Shown here one piece after another: positions 7,711 through 15,462 of a stretch of 39,521 nt of DNA. This stretch comes from Haloarcula marismortui ATCC 43049 (lineage in GTDB: Archaea; Halobacteriota; Halobacteria; Halobacteriales; Haloarculaceae). The translations under genes and the position numbers were made by a program. Numbering within the stretch: position 1 is the stretch's first letter; each line of letters starts with the position of its first letter. The stretch is taken from contig NC_006391.1 in the NCBI RefSeq assembly GCF_000011085.1, forward strand, positions 1-39,521, given 5' to 3'. The notes below the pieces were generated by a model that was given only the letters and a program-made list of their open reading frames with translations, was not told the DNA's origin and searched no databases.

Positions 7711-8991
7711 GTGAAGCGACGCAACCTCCTCTCCGCTCTCGGTACCTCCGTTGCACTTGCTGGATGCTCCACGTCGACGAACAGTACAGAGACGAATTCT
7801 GGCACCACGCCAGTGTCTGAGTCCGCATCTGATGCACTCACCGTCGGTGACGCAACGACTGTCAGTGGTATGGAAATCACTGTCACTGATGCACGACTGC
7901 TGAAACGGTTAGAGACTGAGAAAGCGCGGTACTGGGCCGGGTTTGACAAAGCGCAGCTATTGGTCCGTTTCAGAGCTGAAACGACCGCTGATAGTCCAGT
8001 AACGCACCCAAAAACACGATCCATTGTTGCCATTACTGGTAGTTCACAATATGGGGGGAGAACAGCTGAGACATCGCTGACAACACCGGTTGCTGGTTCC
8101 TGGTATTCATCAACCGATGATGCACGACCCGGAATTGTCTCCGAGGGCTGGCTGCTGTTCACAGTCCCTGAAACAACGAGCGAAGCGGTGATCTCTTGGA
8201 GTCGGACGGACGAATCCGGTGCGTCCTGGACCGCTACTTTGGATGCCGAGGACCTGCCGGATCTATCAATTGAATCTGTTGATGCCCCTGAATCAGCTCC
8301 ACGATACACTGATGTAACGCTGACTGTAACCATCGAAAACACTGGGGCAGGGCCTGGTGAGTTGGATTTCCGTGTTGATACGAGATTCCTTGATTCGCCT
8401 GTAGAATCCACTGCCCAAGTGCCAGGGGACGAAACGATAGCACACGAAATCGAAGTGCCATACCCCAGCCATGCCGACGATGAGGCAACGTATGAGATAT
8501 CGATCCCTGAACTTTCTGACCCAATTGAGACGGTTTCAGTCAAATACACACCTCCTGAGCGTCAGTTAGGGAACACCTACACAACACCGGATGGGACTAG
8601 CGTTACAGCATCAGATCTCCGAATAATACCGTCTACAATTACGCCGAAGTATGGGAATTCAGAGGAGCCACCAACTGGTAAGCAGTTCGCGGCTGCCGAA
8701 GTCGCGTTCAAAACCGATTCTGACGGTGGGTACGTACCAACAAACGGAAATTTATACATTGAGTACGATGGTGAAAAGTACGACTACTGGGAATTTAACG
8801 GGTCTCTTGAGCGCCCTGATGCAAACCTTTATGAACAAGATCGGCTCAGTGGCAGTCGGCTGTCCGGAGGGGTGTCTGAGTCTGGACTGATTATTGCTGC
8901 TGTTCCAGAAGACGCAACAGCAGACGAATTATCGGTTCTCTGGGACGGGATCGTCAGGGATAACCGCGAAATGGTTGTCCGATGGGTCTAA
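7711..8991 (+). CDS. Tat-type lipoprotein with DUF4352/CARDB-like domains
   Basis: A 426-aa protein with a GTG start; the nearby ATG at 7701 is in another frame. The N-terminus is MKRRN followed by a hydrophobic stretch and the lipobox LAGC (Cys19), typical of haloarchaeal lipoproteins exported by the Tat pathway and anchored outside the membrane. A Ser/Thr-rich linker follows. Residues about 45-180 and 285-420 look like two related beta-sandwich domains of the DUF4352 type (GMEITVTDARL and GTSVTASDLR starts). A CARDB-like segment (DVTLTVTIENTGAGPGELDF) lies between them. It is monocistronic. Its role is probably an extracellular binding or adhesion function; no catalytic residues are apparent. 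Confidence 0.8.
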   Translation: MKRRNLLSALGTSVALAGCSTSTNSTETNSGTTPVSESASDALTVGDATTVSGMEITVTDARLLKRLETEKARYWAGFDKAQLLVRFRAETTADSPVTHPKTRSIVAITGSSQYGGRTAETSLTTPVAGSWYSSTDDARPGIVSEGWLLFTVPETTSEAVISWSRTDESGASWTATLDAEDLPDLSIESVDAPESAPRYTDVTLTVTIENTGAGPGELDFRVDTRFLDSPVESTAQVPGDETIAHEIEVPYPSHADDEATYEISIPELSDPIETVSVKYTPPERQLGNTYTTPDGTSVTASDLRIIPSTITPKYGNSEEPPTGKQFAAAEVAFKTDSDGGYVPTNGNLYIEYDGEKYDYWEFNGSLERPDANLYEQDRLSGSRLSGGVSESGLIIAAVPEDATADELSVLWDGIVRDNREMVVRWV

Positions 8992-9045
8992 CCGATAGTG
9001 TAGATAAGTAAGCGCTATCTGATTCTCCCGGAAATACAAGCCGAA

Positions 9046-9053
9046 TTTATATA
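9046..9053 (+). promoter_or_regulatory. TATA box of the orc1/cdc6-like gene
   Basis: TTTATATA is centred about 29 bases before the ATG at 9079. With archaeal spacing this puts transcription start within a few bases of the start codon, so the message is leaderless or nearly so. Confidence 0.6.
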
Positions 9054-9078
9054 CTCGTCTATCCTCAGCCAAGACAGA

Positions 9079-10134
9079 ATGATAACAAAAACGCACGTTT
9101 TCGAGGACACATATTTCCCTCGTCGTCTCCGTCATCGCGAAGCCGAGATGGACTTCGTGACGAATGCGTTTGAGCCGGTAGTCCGCGGTCAGCAGGCTGA
9201 CGATATTCTAATTCACGGTCCTCAAGGGGTCGGCAAGACGATTTTTGCTCGGTACGCACTCAATCACCTCACACAGCGTACCGCCGTGCAACACGCACGT
9301 ATTGGTTGTCTGGGAAAGTCGACGGCAGGTATTGTCCGTGCCGTCCTCGAAGATCTCCCGGGACCAGATCCGCACTCGACAATGCCTCGCGAAGATCTCT
9401 GTCTTGAGCTCCAAGAGCGCGTCGACGAGCCGACCATTGTGGTCCTCGACGAGGCTGACGATCTCCCATTCACTCATGCACTGGATCGGCTTGCCGATGT
9501 CGACGGACTCTCGATGGTTGTCGTCTGCCACGATGATGACGGCTGGCTCTCGCACGTCAACGACTCGATTCGGCATCGGTTCGTCGGCAACATCGTTGAT
9601 TTAGGGACCTACGGCGTCGACGAACTCGCGGACATCCTTGAGGAACGTCGGCAGGTCGGCCTTCAGCCCGGCGTGATCGATGAGGACCAGTTGCGGACAC
9701 TCGCTGACATGACTGCAGGGAAGGCTCGGCGAGCAATCTTCGCGCTACGGGCTGCCGCCGAGCTGGCACACGACCGTCGCCATCGCCAGATTCGTAGCGA
9801 GGATATCGACGATTCACTTGACCGAGCAGACCAGCGACTCCGCGAGGAACATCTCGCATCGCTGCCGTTCCATCATCACGTGGTCTACGAACTCGTACGG
9901 CGACACGGGCCACTGGCTCCCTCGGAGCTGCATGATATCTACGAGAAGACAGCTGAGTCTCTGTATCGAAGTACCGAACAAACGCCGATCGGCGAGCGAG
10001 CGCGACGGAATAAGCTCTCGAAGTTGGAAGCGTACGACCTGATCGAGGTCCTCGGAGCAAATCGGCACAGAGAATACCGAGTCTGTGACCGCGCTGTTGC
10101 TTCGGATCTGGAAATCGCACCGTCTGCAAGGTAG
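9079..10134 (+). CDS. Orc1/Cdc6-family replication initiator
   Basis: A 351-aa AAA+ protein. Walker A is GPQGVGKT (residues 47-54) and Walker B is VVLDEADD (121-128). The lid region contains ITAGKARRAI-like sequence (ADMTAGKARRAIFALRAAAE), and the C-terminal 100 residues form a winged helix (LVRRHGPLAPSELHDIY...NKLSKLEAYDLIEVLG). The length and order match haloarchaeal Orc1/Cdc6 proteins, which bind origins and load the MCM helicase. The plasmid also encodes an MCM (35979) and a RepH-like protein (16660), so it may support a second origin. I did not see clear origin recognition boxes beside it. Confidence 0.85.
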   Translation: MITKTHVFEDTYFPRRLRHREAEMDFVTNAFEPVVRGQQADDILIHGPQGVGKTIFARYALNHLTQRTAVQHARIGCLGKSTAGIVRAVLEDLPGPDPHSTMPREDLCLELQERVDEPTIVVLDEADDLPFTHALDRLADVDGLSMVVVCHDDDGWLSHVNDSIRHRFVGNIVDLGTYGVDELADILEERRQVGLQPGVIDEDQLRTLADMTAGKARRAIFALRAAAELAHDRRHRQIRSEDIDDSLDRADQRLREEHLASLPFHHHVVYELVRRHGPLAPSELHDIYEKTAESLYRSTEQTPIGERARRNKLSKLEAYDLIEVLGANRHREYRVCDRAVASDLEIAPSAR

Positions 10135-10150
10135 CTAACCACCTTTGCTT

Positions 10151-10173
10151 GTCCAGTGGCCCGGCCACTGGAC
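10151..10173 (+). terminator. Perfect 10-bp hairpin after the orc gene
   Basis: GTCCAGTGGC at 10151-10160 pairs with GCCACTGGAC at 10164-10173 across a 3-base loop, 16 bases after the orc stop. There is no T-run after it, so it may be a terminator, an mRNA-stabilising stem or a protein-binding palindrome. Confidence 0.4.
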
Positions 10174-10310
10174 GTATGAGTTGTTTGTGAATCTGAAAAC
10201 GACGGGAACGACCTACTTAGAGGTTAAAAACGGGGTAGATAATGCCCGTCAATACTTTGTGTCGGTAGGTAACTAAGTAAGTATGTACGCAAACGGGTAT
10301 GGGACCGAAT

Positions 10311-10469
10311 ATGGCAAAAACAGAACCTAACGAACCAAAGCACCGGACTGAGTCCGTCTCTGAAGTCTTGGCGGAGATGACGGGCAGGCCTGTGTCCGAA
10401 TTCGAAGCCGATGAACACGACTTCCCTGACCTTGACGACCTAGAGACGGTCCCCGAAGACGAGTGGTAA
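10311..10469 (+). CDS. Small acidic hypothetical protein
   Basis: A 52-aa, strongly acidic protein (many Asp/Glu, ending VPEDEW). Start taken at ATG 10311 (MAKTEPN); an in-frame ATG at 10299 would add MGPN. It contains SVSEVLAEMTGRPVSEF, a short helix-turn element that could be an antitoxin-like or adaptor segment. It converges with the gene at 10470, and the two stop codons are adjacent. No family is recognised. Confidence 0.5.
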   Translation: MAKTEPNEPKHRTESVSEVLAEMTGRPVSEFEADEHDFPDLDDLETVPEDEW

Positions 10470-10937
10470 TCAGGGCGAGTAGTACTTTCCAGAGAGGTTG
10501 TTTCTGCGTTCGAAATCGAGAGTTAATCGCCGAGACTTGTCTAAGAGATACAGCTCACAGTGTTTCGGATAGTCGTTGATGGGTTTATTCGGGAAACCAC
10601 GCCGGACCTTATATTTCGTCCCGTCAGGGTCTATCAAATCCAAATGTAGGCCCTCTTGAGTGACATCATGACCGCGTTTTGAATGTGGATTGTGGTCGAA
10701 TCGAGCTAACGGTCCCCAGTCGTTTTTGCCAGGACCGACGAGTGCAACATTGTATTCGAGTTGGATAGTAAACTTCTCGACGTCCCCATTGGCTGTCTCG
10801 ATGTGGACTCGGAGACGAACATACGGCAGGTCAAAATCGTTAACATAGTCTGTCTCCTGCACGCTTTCTCGAAAAACCGGTTTGAGCGGTGTGGGTAAAA
10901 AGTCCCTCATTGAAACGGCTATCAAATAACACAGCAT
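10470..10937 (-). CDS. Hypothetical protein, DUF7718-like
   Basis: A 155-aa protein read leftward. A TATA-like CTATTAATA on the minus strand (10966-10974) places transcription start near 10942, so ATG 10937 fits a leaderless message; ATG 10910 is the alternative. The middle reads as a beta-rich domain (YVRLRVHIE, IQLEYNVALVGPG, ARFDHNPHSKRGH), with His and Asp residues clustered in FDHNPHSKRGHD. This resembles a haloarchaeal uncharacterised family (my recollection is DUF7718). Catalysis is not established. It is convergent with the small acidic gene, a layout sometimes seen for linked modules. Confidence 0.6.
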   Translation of the reverse strand: MLCYLIAVSMRDFLPTPLKPVFRESVQETDYVNDFDLPYVRLRVHIETANGDVEKFTIQLEYNVALVGPGKNDWGPLARFDHNPHSKRGHDVTQEGLHLDLIDPDGTKYKVRRGFPNKPINDYPKHCELYLLDKSRRLTLDFERRNNLSGKYYSP

Positions 10938-10991
10938 CTGTTTCTCGCGGAAATGCAAGGGGGTATTAATAGCCTCCTACCCGTCGGCAAG

Positions 10992-11056
10992 CACTGTATA
11001 CAGCAGTGGACCACCTCGCGCCGTCGTGGGACCTGGCTTGAACAGGTCCCGGCGCG
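10992..11056. other. Cluster of inverted repeats in a short intergenic region
   Basis: CACTG (10992-10996) pairs with CAGTG (11004-11008). CGCGCC (11017-11022) pairs with GGCGCG (11051-11056), enclosing GGGACCTG (11028-11035) with CAGGTCCC (11043-11050) and a 7-base loop. It lies 3' of the leftward gene pair ending at 11154, so it could be its terminator, a small structured RNA or a replication element. Confidence 0.4.
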
Positions 11057-11153
11057 GGGTCGCGGTCAGTCAGTGGGTGAGTTCAGAAACCATCGCAACC
11101 CATGCAAAACACGCACGCAATTGAACAAAAAGGTAGAGGTATCGCTGTCGCGC

Positions 11154-11417
11154 TCAGGCCGTCGCCACGAGATGCTGGTGCTGGTTCTGGGCGGGCGTCG
11201 GCTGGAGCATCAGTCCAGCCAGTGCCAGCTCCCGGAGCACTTCCGGCGGGACACCCTCGGTCTCACGAAGTACGGCATCGAGCGTCCAGGCGTCGTACTC
11301 GGAGCGCACCGGCGGCGTCGTTTCGACTACGGCGGTCGGGGCCGTCTCCCGGAGCGCCCGGGCGGCACGCTGGACTCGCTGGCGGTTCTCGACCGTACAG
11401 CGAACGCTCTTACTCAT
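11154..11417 (-). CDS. Small helical hypothetical protein
   Basis: An 87-aa protein from ATG 11417, which overlaps the TGA of the upstream gene (ATGA). It begins MSKSVRCTVENRQRVQRAAR, a basic helix, followed by an acidic helix-rich middle (DAWTLDAVLRETEGVPPEVLREL) and a His/Gln-rich tail. It is co-transcribed leftward with the gene at 11414. No family is recognised. The paired genes both start with MSKS, which may be coincidence. Confidence 0.6.
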   Translation of the reverse strand: MSKSVRCTVENRQRVQRAARALRETAPTAVVETTPPVRSEYDAWTLDAVLRETEGVPPEVLRELALAGLMLQPTPAQNQHQHLVATA

Positions 11418-11743
11418 GCATTCAGCCTCCGCGCGAGATCGTCGACGAGCGAGCCCCCGACGTGTGGGCCAACGGCCCAGCCGCGTTCGTCCTGCGTGCA
11501 CTCGCACCACCCTGCGAGTGTTTCATAGGGCGTGTCTGCGAGTTTGACCTTCTCGGCGCGGTTGTCGCGAGCGACGACGGCCACGGCGAACTCGTACGAG
11601 TCCCAGTAGTGGGCCGCGCCTTCGCCGTCGACGCCCAAGAACAGTGGGCAGCCCTGCGTGAGCAGTTCACGGGCAATACGTTCCTGCGGATGTGCGTCAG
11701 TCGTGCCGACAGATTTACTAGTCGGCGAAGCAGACTTACTCAT
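11414..11743 (-). CDS. Hypothetical protein with a Cys pair
   Basis: A 109-aa protein starting MSKSASPTSK at 11743. An in-frame ATG at 11845 fits the promoter spacing better and would add 34 residues. The core is compact (LLTQGCPLFLGVDGEGAAHY, then FAVAVVARDN) followed by AGWCECTQDERGW, where the Cys-x-Cys could bind metal. It overlaps the next leftward gene by 4 bases. It is transcribed divergently from the wHTH at 11925 from a shared AT-rich promoter. No family is recognised. Confidence 0.6.
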   Translation of the reverse strand: MSKSASPTSKSVGTTDAHPQERIARELLTQGCPLFLGVDGEGAAHYWDSYEFAVAVVARDNRAEKVKLADTPYETLAGWCECTQDERGWAVGPHVGGSLVDDLARRLNA

Positions 11744-11885
11744 GGTTCGCAGTGGAACCGACGCGCCTGGTGTTCCAGCACCCGGCGCGATTCGCGTTCT
11801 CGAAAGCACGAAATCGCCCAGCGGCGCGTCTGTTCCTATCAAAAACATAGTGCCCCAACCACCATAAAACCTTTCCAACGCTGGA

Positions 11886-11898
11886 ATAATATATTACT
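11886..11898. promoter_or_regulatory. Shared divergent promoter
   Basis: AATAATATATTACTC is a near-symmetric AT box between the leftward gene pair and the rightward wHTH gene. To the right, ATG 11925 is at leaderless distance; to the left, transcription would begin near 11868. Confidence 0.45.
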
Positions 11899-11924
11899 CA
11901 ATGAACTCCAAGAGGGGGCCGAAT

Positions 11925-12128
11925 ATGAAAGGACCAACCGAAAAAGAAGTCCTTCTATTCGTCCGCGAGAACAGTCACCCGTTCGTCACAACCAACGATG
12001 TAGCGGAAGAGTTCTCATCAGTAAGCAAGCGAACCATCAGAAAGCGACTGAACAGCCTTGTAGCGAACGATCAGCTGTCCAAAAGAGAGGTTGGTGCAAA
12101 CTCAGTAGTTTGGCACGACCGTCCTTAG
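11925..12128 (+). CDS. Small helix-turn-helix regulator
   Basis: A 67-aa protein. ATG 11925 is chosen because it lies about 28-30 bases after the AT box; the in-frame ATG at 11901 sits almost on the box. The sequence has a helix-turn-helix (FVTTNDVAEEFSSVSKRTIRKRLNSL) followed by a wing (QLSKREVGANSVVW), as in small haloarchaeal DtxR/MarR-like DNA-binding proteins. Its 3' end overlaps the stop of the convergent wHTH gene by 4 bases. It probably regulates its own divergent promoter. Confidence 0.65.
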   Translation: MKGPTEKEVLLFVRENSHPFVTTNDVAEEFSSVSKRTIRKRLNSLVANDQLSKREVGANSVVWHDRP

Positions 12129-12376
12129 GATTCTGCATCCATCAGGGCCCGCTTGCCTTCGTCACTAAGCCAGTATACTTTGGTTGTACCAACAGTCCGC
12201 ACGTTCAGCAAACCATCCTCTACAAGCTGGTTGAGACGGTTTCTGGTTTGTTTTTGACCCACCTCAACTTCGTCCACGATATCGGATGCAGTCGCAAATC
12301 CTTCTGGCCGAATTCTAATCTGCCTAAGAAATACAATATCGTCATCAGCAGGTTCTGGGCCAGGCACTGCTGGCAA
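12125..12376 (-). CDS. Winged-helix regulator, phiH1-repressor-like
   Basis: An 83-aa protein with a TTG start (12376) or GTG at 12367; no ATG is in frame. The pattern is a winged helix: FATASDIVDEVEVGQKQTRNRLNQLVEDGLL, then a wing (VRTVGTTKVYWLSDEGKRAL). Such proteins are typical small repressors on haloarchaeal plasmids and viruses. Immediately upstream a 17-codon ORF beginning MPNLEEKG ends TAA with the TTG two bases after it, a possible leader peptide. It is divergent from the zinc-finger gene operon at 12563 and is its likely regulator. Confidence 0.65.
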   Translation of the reverse strand: MPAVPGPEPADDDIVFLRQIRIRPEGFATASDIVDEVEVGQKQTRNRLNQLVEDGLLNVRTVGTTKVYWLSDEGKRALMDAES

Positions 12377-12505
12377 TTTTATTCGCCATGTTCAAAGGCA
12401 ATTTTGGTCCCTTTCTCTTCCAAATTCGGCATAGTTCCGGCGTTGGAACTATTAGGGGGGAGCTTATTTAGTAGATATATGCGCGACTTGCCGGGGAGTA
12501 ATAGG

Positions 12506-12549
12506 CTACTAAAATTGAGCCACCGGGGTTGGGGCCCCGCTGACCCGGT
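12506..12549 (+). promoter_or_regulatory. AT box and hairpin before the small-gene operon
   Basis: An AT-rich box (CTACTAAAATTG, 12506-12517) precedes ACCGGG (12522-12527) pairing with CCCGGT (12544-12549), with a GGGGCCCC palindrome (12531-12538) between. The stem ends 13 bases before the ATG at 12563 and could be an operator or a leader-RNA structure. Confidence 0.35.
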
Positions 12550-12562
12550 CGCGTACCGCATT

Positions 12563-12847
12563 ATGACCGAGACAACCAGACCACAAAACGATACCGCACA
12601 GGACCGACAGGAGCGTCGGCTCCAAACCGCGAAACGACTCCTCACCGAAGCCGACACCGACGCCGCTGTCATTGAGGACTGCCAGACCGTCCTTTCCCGG
12701 CCAGGCTACGAACGCAGCCACAGCCAAGCGAGTTTGGATGCGTGTTCGGCGCTGTTGGCACTGGCTCAGGGTGATGAGTCTACAAAACGCACGCGTGAGA
12801 CCAAGCAGGTGCTGACTGCTGTGTCTAGACGAGGAGGTGACTGCTGA
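12563..12847 (+). CDS. Helical hypothetical protein, first gene of the small-gene operon
   Basis: A 94-aa protein from ATG 12563. It is highly charged and helix-rich (QDRQERRLQTAKRLLTEA, then ASLDACSALLALAQ). A longer open frame extends far upstream but crosses antisense genes and non-coding DNA, so the local ATG is used. The next gene starts one base after its stop. No family is recognised; a nucleic-acid-associated role is only a guess from its zinc-finger neighbours. Confidence 0.6.
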   Translation: MTETTRPQNDTAQDRQERRLQTAKRLLTEADTDAAVIEDCQTVLSRPGYERSHSQASLDACSALLALAQGDESTKRTRETKQVLTAVSRRGGDC

Positions 12848-12848
12848 G

Positions 12849-12983
12849 ATGGCCATCGAGAAACGCGGGAACGCGGTCATTGCTACGGGCTGTCCGTTCT
12901 GTGACAGTGATATCGATCCCCAGCAGTCCCTCGCGAAGCACCTCAACAACGACTGCCCAGAGTTTGGCGGTGAGTCAGCATGA
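12849..12983 (+). CDS. 44-residue C2HC zinc-finger microprotein
   Basis: A 44-aa protein: a short beta-rich start, then CPFCDSDIDPQQSLAKHL and a Cys six residues on. The C-x2-C...H-x5-C pattern is a classical small zinc finger with a helix carrying the His. The stop overlaps the next ATG (ATGA). Proteins of this type are frequent in haloarchaeal plasmids and viruses and usually bind DNA or protein. The target is unknown. Confidence 0.65.
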   Translation: MAIEKRGNAVIATGCPFCDSDIDPQQSLAKHLNNDCPEFGGESA

Positions 12984-13498
12984 CCGCTGGCCACGGCAAC
13001 CACTACGATGTTGACGGCCGGTCGCTTGACGAGCGCTGGCCCGACGCCGACGCGGTGGCCGGTATCGGCGGCCCGGTTCGTGAGCTGAAGACTGACGGCG
13101 GGCGCGTCTCCGACGGCGATATCGATGCGATCCTCGACGAACTCAAATCGTTCGAAGGTGTCGACCTTGCCGAAGCAGAACCCGGCACAGTAGAGCAGTT
13201 CTTTAACGCTCAAGACCGGTTGATGGAGGCTATCGATGCCAAGTTGGACGACGACGACCTCCCGCAGGCGACACACATCTGGTGGAACGACCAGGCAGAG
13301 TTCCACCTCTACTGTGCTGACCACTACTTCCCGATTGCCAACGAGCAGTGGACGGGATTCACAGAAGTGGACGATCCACAAGCAGTCACACAGGCTGCAC
13401 GTGACCGGCTGGACAGTGGCGTGCCATGTGAGAAGTGCCACAGTGAGGCGCTGTACGGCCGCCGTGACGAGTTGCTTGAGGAGCGTGATCTGGCATGA
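12980..13498 (+). CDS. Acidic hypothetical protein
   Basis: A 172-aa protein overlapping its neighbours by 4 bases on each side. The N-terminal half is acidic and helical (ERWPDADAVAGIGG, GDIDAILDELKSFEG). The C-terminal half has THIWWNDQAEFHLYCADHYFP and later VPCEKCHSEALYGRRDELLEE, where Cys-x2-Cys-His and the earlier Cys/His could form one metal site. No family is recognised. Confidence 0.65.
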   Translation: MTAGHGNHYDVDGRSLDERWPDADAVAGIGGPVRELKTDGGRVSDGDIDAILDELKSFEGVDLAEAEPGTVEQFFNAQDRLMEAIDAKLDDDDLPQATHIWWNDQAEFHLYCADHYFPIANEQWTGFTEVDDPQAVTQAARDRLDSGVPCEKCHSEALYGRRDELLEERDLA

Positions 13499-13773
13499 GT
13501 ATCAACTACGACGAACTGTCCTACATCGCATCGAGCGCCAACCGAGAAGCCGTCATGGAAACACTCCAGGACGGCCCCGCAGCGCCCTCAACCATCGCCG
13601 AGGAAACCGACCGCGATATCGCGCACATCTCCCGAGCGCTCCAGGAGCTTAGAGAGAAAGGTCACGTCGAATTGCTGGTGTCTGAATCGGTCAAAAAGGG
13701 CCGGTTCTACGGGCTGACCGACAGCGGCGAAGCCCTTGCATCGGAGCTGCCGGAGGTGAACACTGGCCGATGA
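13495..13773 (+). CDS. ArsR/MarR-like winged-helix protein
   Basis: A 92-aa protein. Residues 10-85 form a winged helix: ANREAVMETLQDGPAAPSTI, then DIAHISRALQELREKGHVEL, and a wing (KKGRFYGLTDSGEALA). It has no metal-binding cysteines, so it is a plain DNA-binding regulator, probably of the phage/plasmid repressor type. It is embedded by 4-base overlaps in the small-gene operon and may autoregulate it. Confidence 0.75.
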   Translation: MSINYDELSYIASSANREAVMETLQDGPAAPSTIAEETDRDIAHISRALQELREKGHVELLVSESVKKGRFYGLTDSGEALASELPEVNTGR

Positions 13774-14126
13774 CTGTCCCCGATCGAGACGATCTCCGTC
13801 CGGACGCAACGGAGTGCAACCACCACGCCGAACGAGCGCTGAAACTGCTCTGGGAGAACCCCGACAGTCGAGCGGTCCGGATCGACTCAAATCCGAACCC
13901 GATGTTCGTGACCGTCGAGGCCGGCGACCTCGCGTTCTGGTGCTACAATTACACCTGGAAGTGCCAGGAGCAGAAACCAGTTGCTGGGGCATTTGGGCCA
14001 TTCGAGACCGTCGTCGACCAACTGCACGGCTACGCGAACGATGACTACCCCATCGGGACCGTCTCGAAAGACCGAATCGACACTGAACGGAAGCCTCGGG
14101 CCACTGGACTGGGTGATTTCGCATGA
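13770..14126 (+). CDS. Hypothetical protein
   Basis: A 118-aa protein overlapping both neighbours by 4 bases. The central part (AVRIDSNPNPMFVTVEAGDLAFWCYNY) reads as beta strands, followed by AFGPFETVVDQLHGYAND. Two Cys residues lie in WCYNYTWKCQE. There is no membrane segment. No family is recognised. Confidence 0.65.
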   Translation: MTVPDRDDLRPDATECNHHAERALKLLWENPDSRAVRIDSNPNPMFVTVEAGDLAFWCYNYTWKCQEQKPVAGAFGPFETVVDQLHGYANDDYPIGTVSKDRIDTERKPRATGLGDFA

Positions 14127-14683
14127 CGGTCAAACACGAAATCACGGATCGGCCTGTCGAAGACCTCTCGAAGGCCGCACTCGTCGCTGAGTGGAACGAG
14201 GCGTACGAACAGCTTCAGTCTGGGACGGCTCTTGACCGTGATTCGGTCTGGGATCGGCGACGAGAGCTCTGGACGGAGATGCGGAACCGAACCGATGCAG
14301 AGCCACCAGAGTGTCCTGAGTGTGGCGGCGACCGGTGGAAGCAGTCGATGGGTGGCCCGAAACACTGCTCAGACTGTGGGTTGGCCCTTGGCGAAGATCA
14401 TGCGGAGCTCATCCAGGCGATCGACAGCTACTGGTCGTCGGTCCAAGCGGCAGAGGTCGTCTCGACTGACGGCGGCCAGACTGTCGACGAAAACGGAACT
14501 GTCCGTGCTGACTCCGTTGAGGATGTCAGCGAACACACCAACTCGGAAACCTGTTCCTACGATTGCGAAGATGAAGCGGACTACGACGTGACGATGCGGC
14601 GGAATAGCCGGGAAGCGACGTTTCCGGCCTGCCATTCCTGTGCCGTCGACAACGGGGTCCGTCCCGGTGATTGGGATGTCTGA
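14123..14683 (+). CDS. Zinc-ribbon protein with a second Cys cluster
   Basis: A 186-aa protein. A helical N-terminus (KAALVAEWNEAYEQLQSG, WDRRRELWTEMRNR) precedes a zinc ribbon, CPECGGDRW...KHCSDCG at about residues 55-80. An acidic linker follows, then a second set of cysteines (ETCSYDCEDEAD and FPACHSCAVDNG) at about 142-178. Two zinc sites joined by a disordered acidic linker suggest a nucleic-acid or protein scaffold. Its end overlaps the next gene by 8 bases. Confidence 0.65.
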   Translation: MTVKHEITDRPVEDLSKAALVAEWNEAYEQLQSGTALDRDSVWDRRRELWTEMRNRTDAEPPECPECGGDRWKQSMGGPKHCSDCGLALGEDHAELIQAIDSYWSSVQAAEVVSTDGGQTVDENGTVRADSVEDVSEHTNSETCSYDCEDEADYDVTMRRNSREATFPACHSCAVDNGVRPGDWDV

Positions 14684-14909
14684 GAGCGATACCGGCCCTG
14701 AGATAGTCGAGATGGAAGCCCCAGTTTACCACGTGGATATGCCAAGAGGGATGCCCAACCTGTGGTATCCGGAGCGCGAGTACTCGAAAGCGTTCGAATC
14801 TGCGACTGGCGACCAGATCGAAGACACAGACGGAGAGCACGACGAAGAGTCTCGGATCAGTATTCTCGACTTCGACGGGACAGTGGAGGTGCCAGTTGCT
14901 GATGTGTGA
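14676..14909 (+). CDS. Small acidic hypothetical protein
   Basis: A 77-aa protein from ATG 14676; an upstream in-frame ATG at 14640 lies well inside the previous gene. It contains EAPVYHVDMPRGMPNLWYPE, then an acidic stretch and a beta-like end (ISILDFDGTVEVPVADV). The composition is typically haloarchaeal. It overlaps the previous and next genes by 8 bases each. No family is recognised. Confidence 0.55.
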   Translation: MSESDTGPEIVEMEAPVYHVDMPRGMPNLWYPEREYSKAFESATGDQIEDTDGEHDEESRISILDFDGTVEVPVADV

Positions 14910-15462
14910 GCAGTTTACGGACGGAACTGTGCGGTGCGCACGGTATCCGTTCTGTGACAAGACGGCCGACCTCGTTGTCCCGGCTCCTGACGAGTCAGAC
15001 TACCCGATTTGCCGAGAGTGCTACGAGGAGCCTTGTGGCCGGTGTTTCGACGCCATCGAGAACGACGACAACGTGGCGAAAGGACTCTGTCAGGGCTGCC
15101 GCGACGAGATCCGGATGTGGGGCGGCGACGACGAACGCGGGATTGAAAAGGACCCCGACAGTGAACAGACGACCCTTCTGACTGATGGCGGTACCATTGA
15201 TGACGGGGCCGAATACAGGAACACCGTAACAATATCGTTCATCACCAACTTTGAGGTTGATCCAGACGAGTTTGATCTCCGCGCGGAAAAACCAGACACA
15301 ATCCGAGAAGAGTTGCTGTCGGCGATAATCAGCGGGACGGCAAAACCGCAAATACCAGCCGCGCACGGAGAAACCAGTCTAAAAAACTCGCGAGAGAAGA
15401 TCCGGCAGGCCCACGAGTCAAACACGGAAACCGACAGCTCGGGAGGTCACGATGAGCAGTAA
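14902..15462 (+). CDS. Multi-zinc-finger protein with a variable C-terminal half
   Basis: A 186-aa protein from ATG 14902. The first 75 residues are cysteine-rich: MCEQ, RCARYPFCDKTA, ICRECYEEPCGRCFDA and LCQGCRDE, enough for two or three zinc sites (RING/TRASH-like spacing). After an acidic linker, residues about 100-160 form a beta strand and helix (NTVTISFITNFEVDP, DTIREELLSAIISG). The DNA encoding this part (15220-15420) is more AT-rich than the first half, suggesting a fusion or recent swap. Function unknown. Confidence 0.6.
   Translation: MCEQFTDGTVRCARYPFCDKTADLVVPAPDESDYPICRECYEEPCGRCFDAIENDDNVAKGLCQGCRDEIRMWGGDDERGIEKDPDSEQTTLLTDGGTIDDGAEYRNTVTISFITNFEVDPDEFDLRAEKPDTIREELLSAIISGTAKPQIPAAHGETSLKNSREKIRQAHESNTETDSSGGHDEQ

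Noticed and set aside
11102-12562. Upstream part of a 581-codon open frame ending at 12847
   Set aside because: It crosses antisense genes and two wHTH genes; only the last 94 codons from ATG 12563 look coding.
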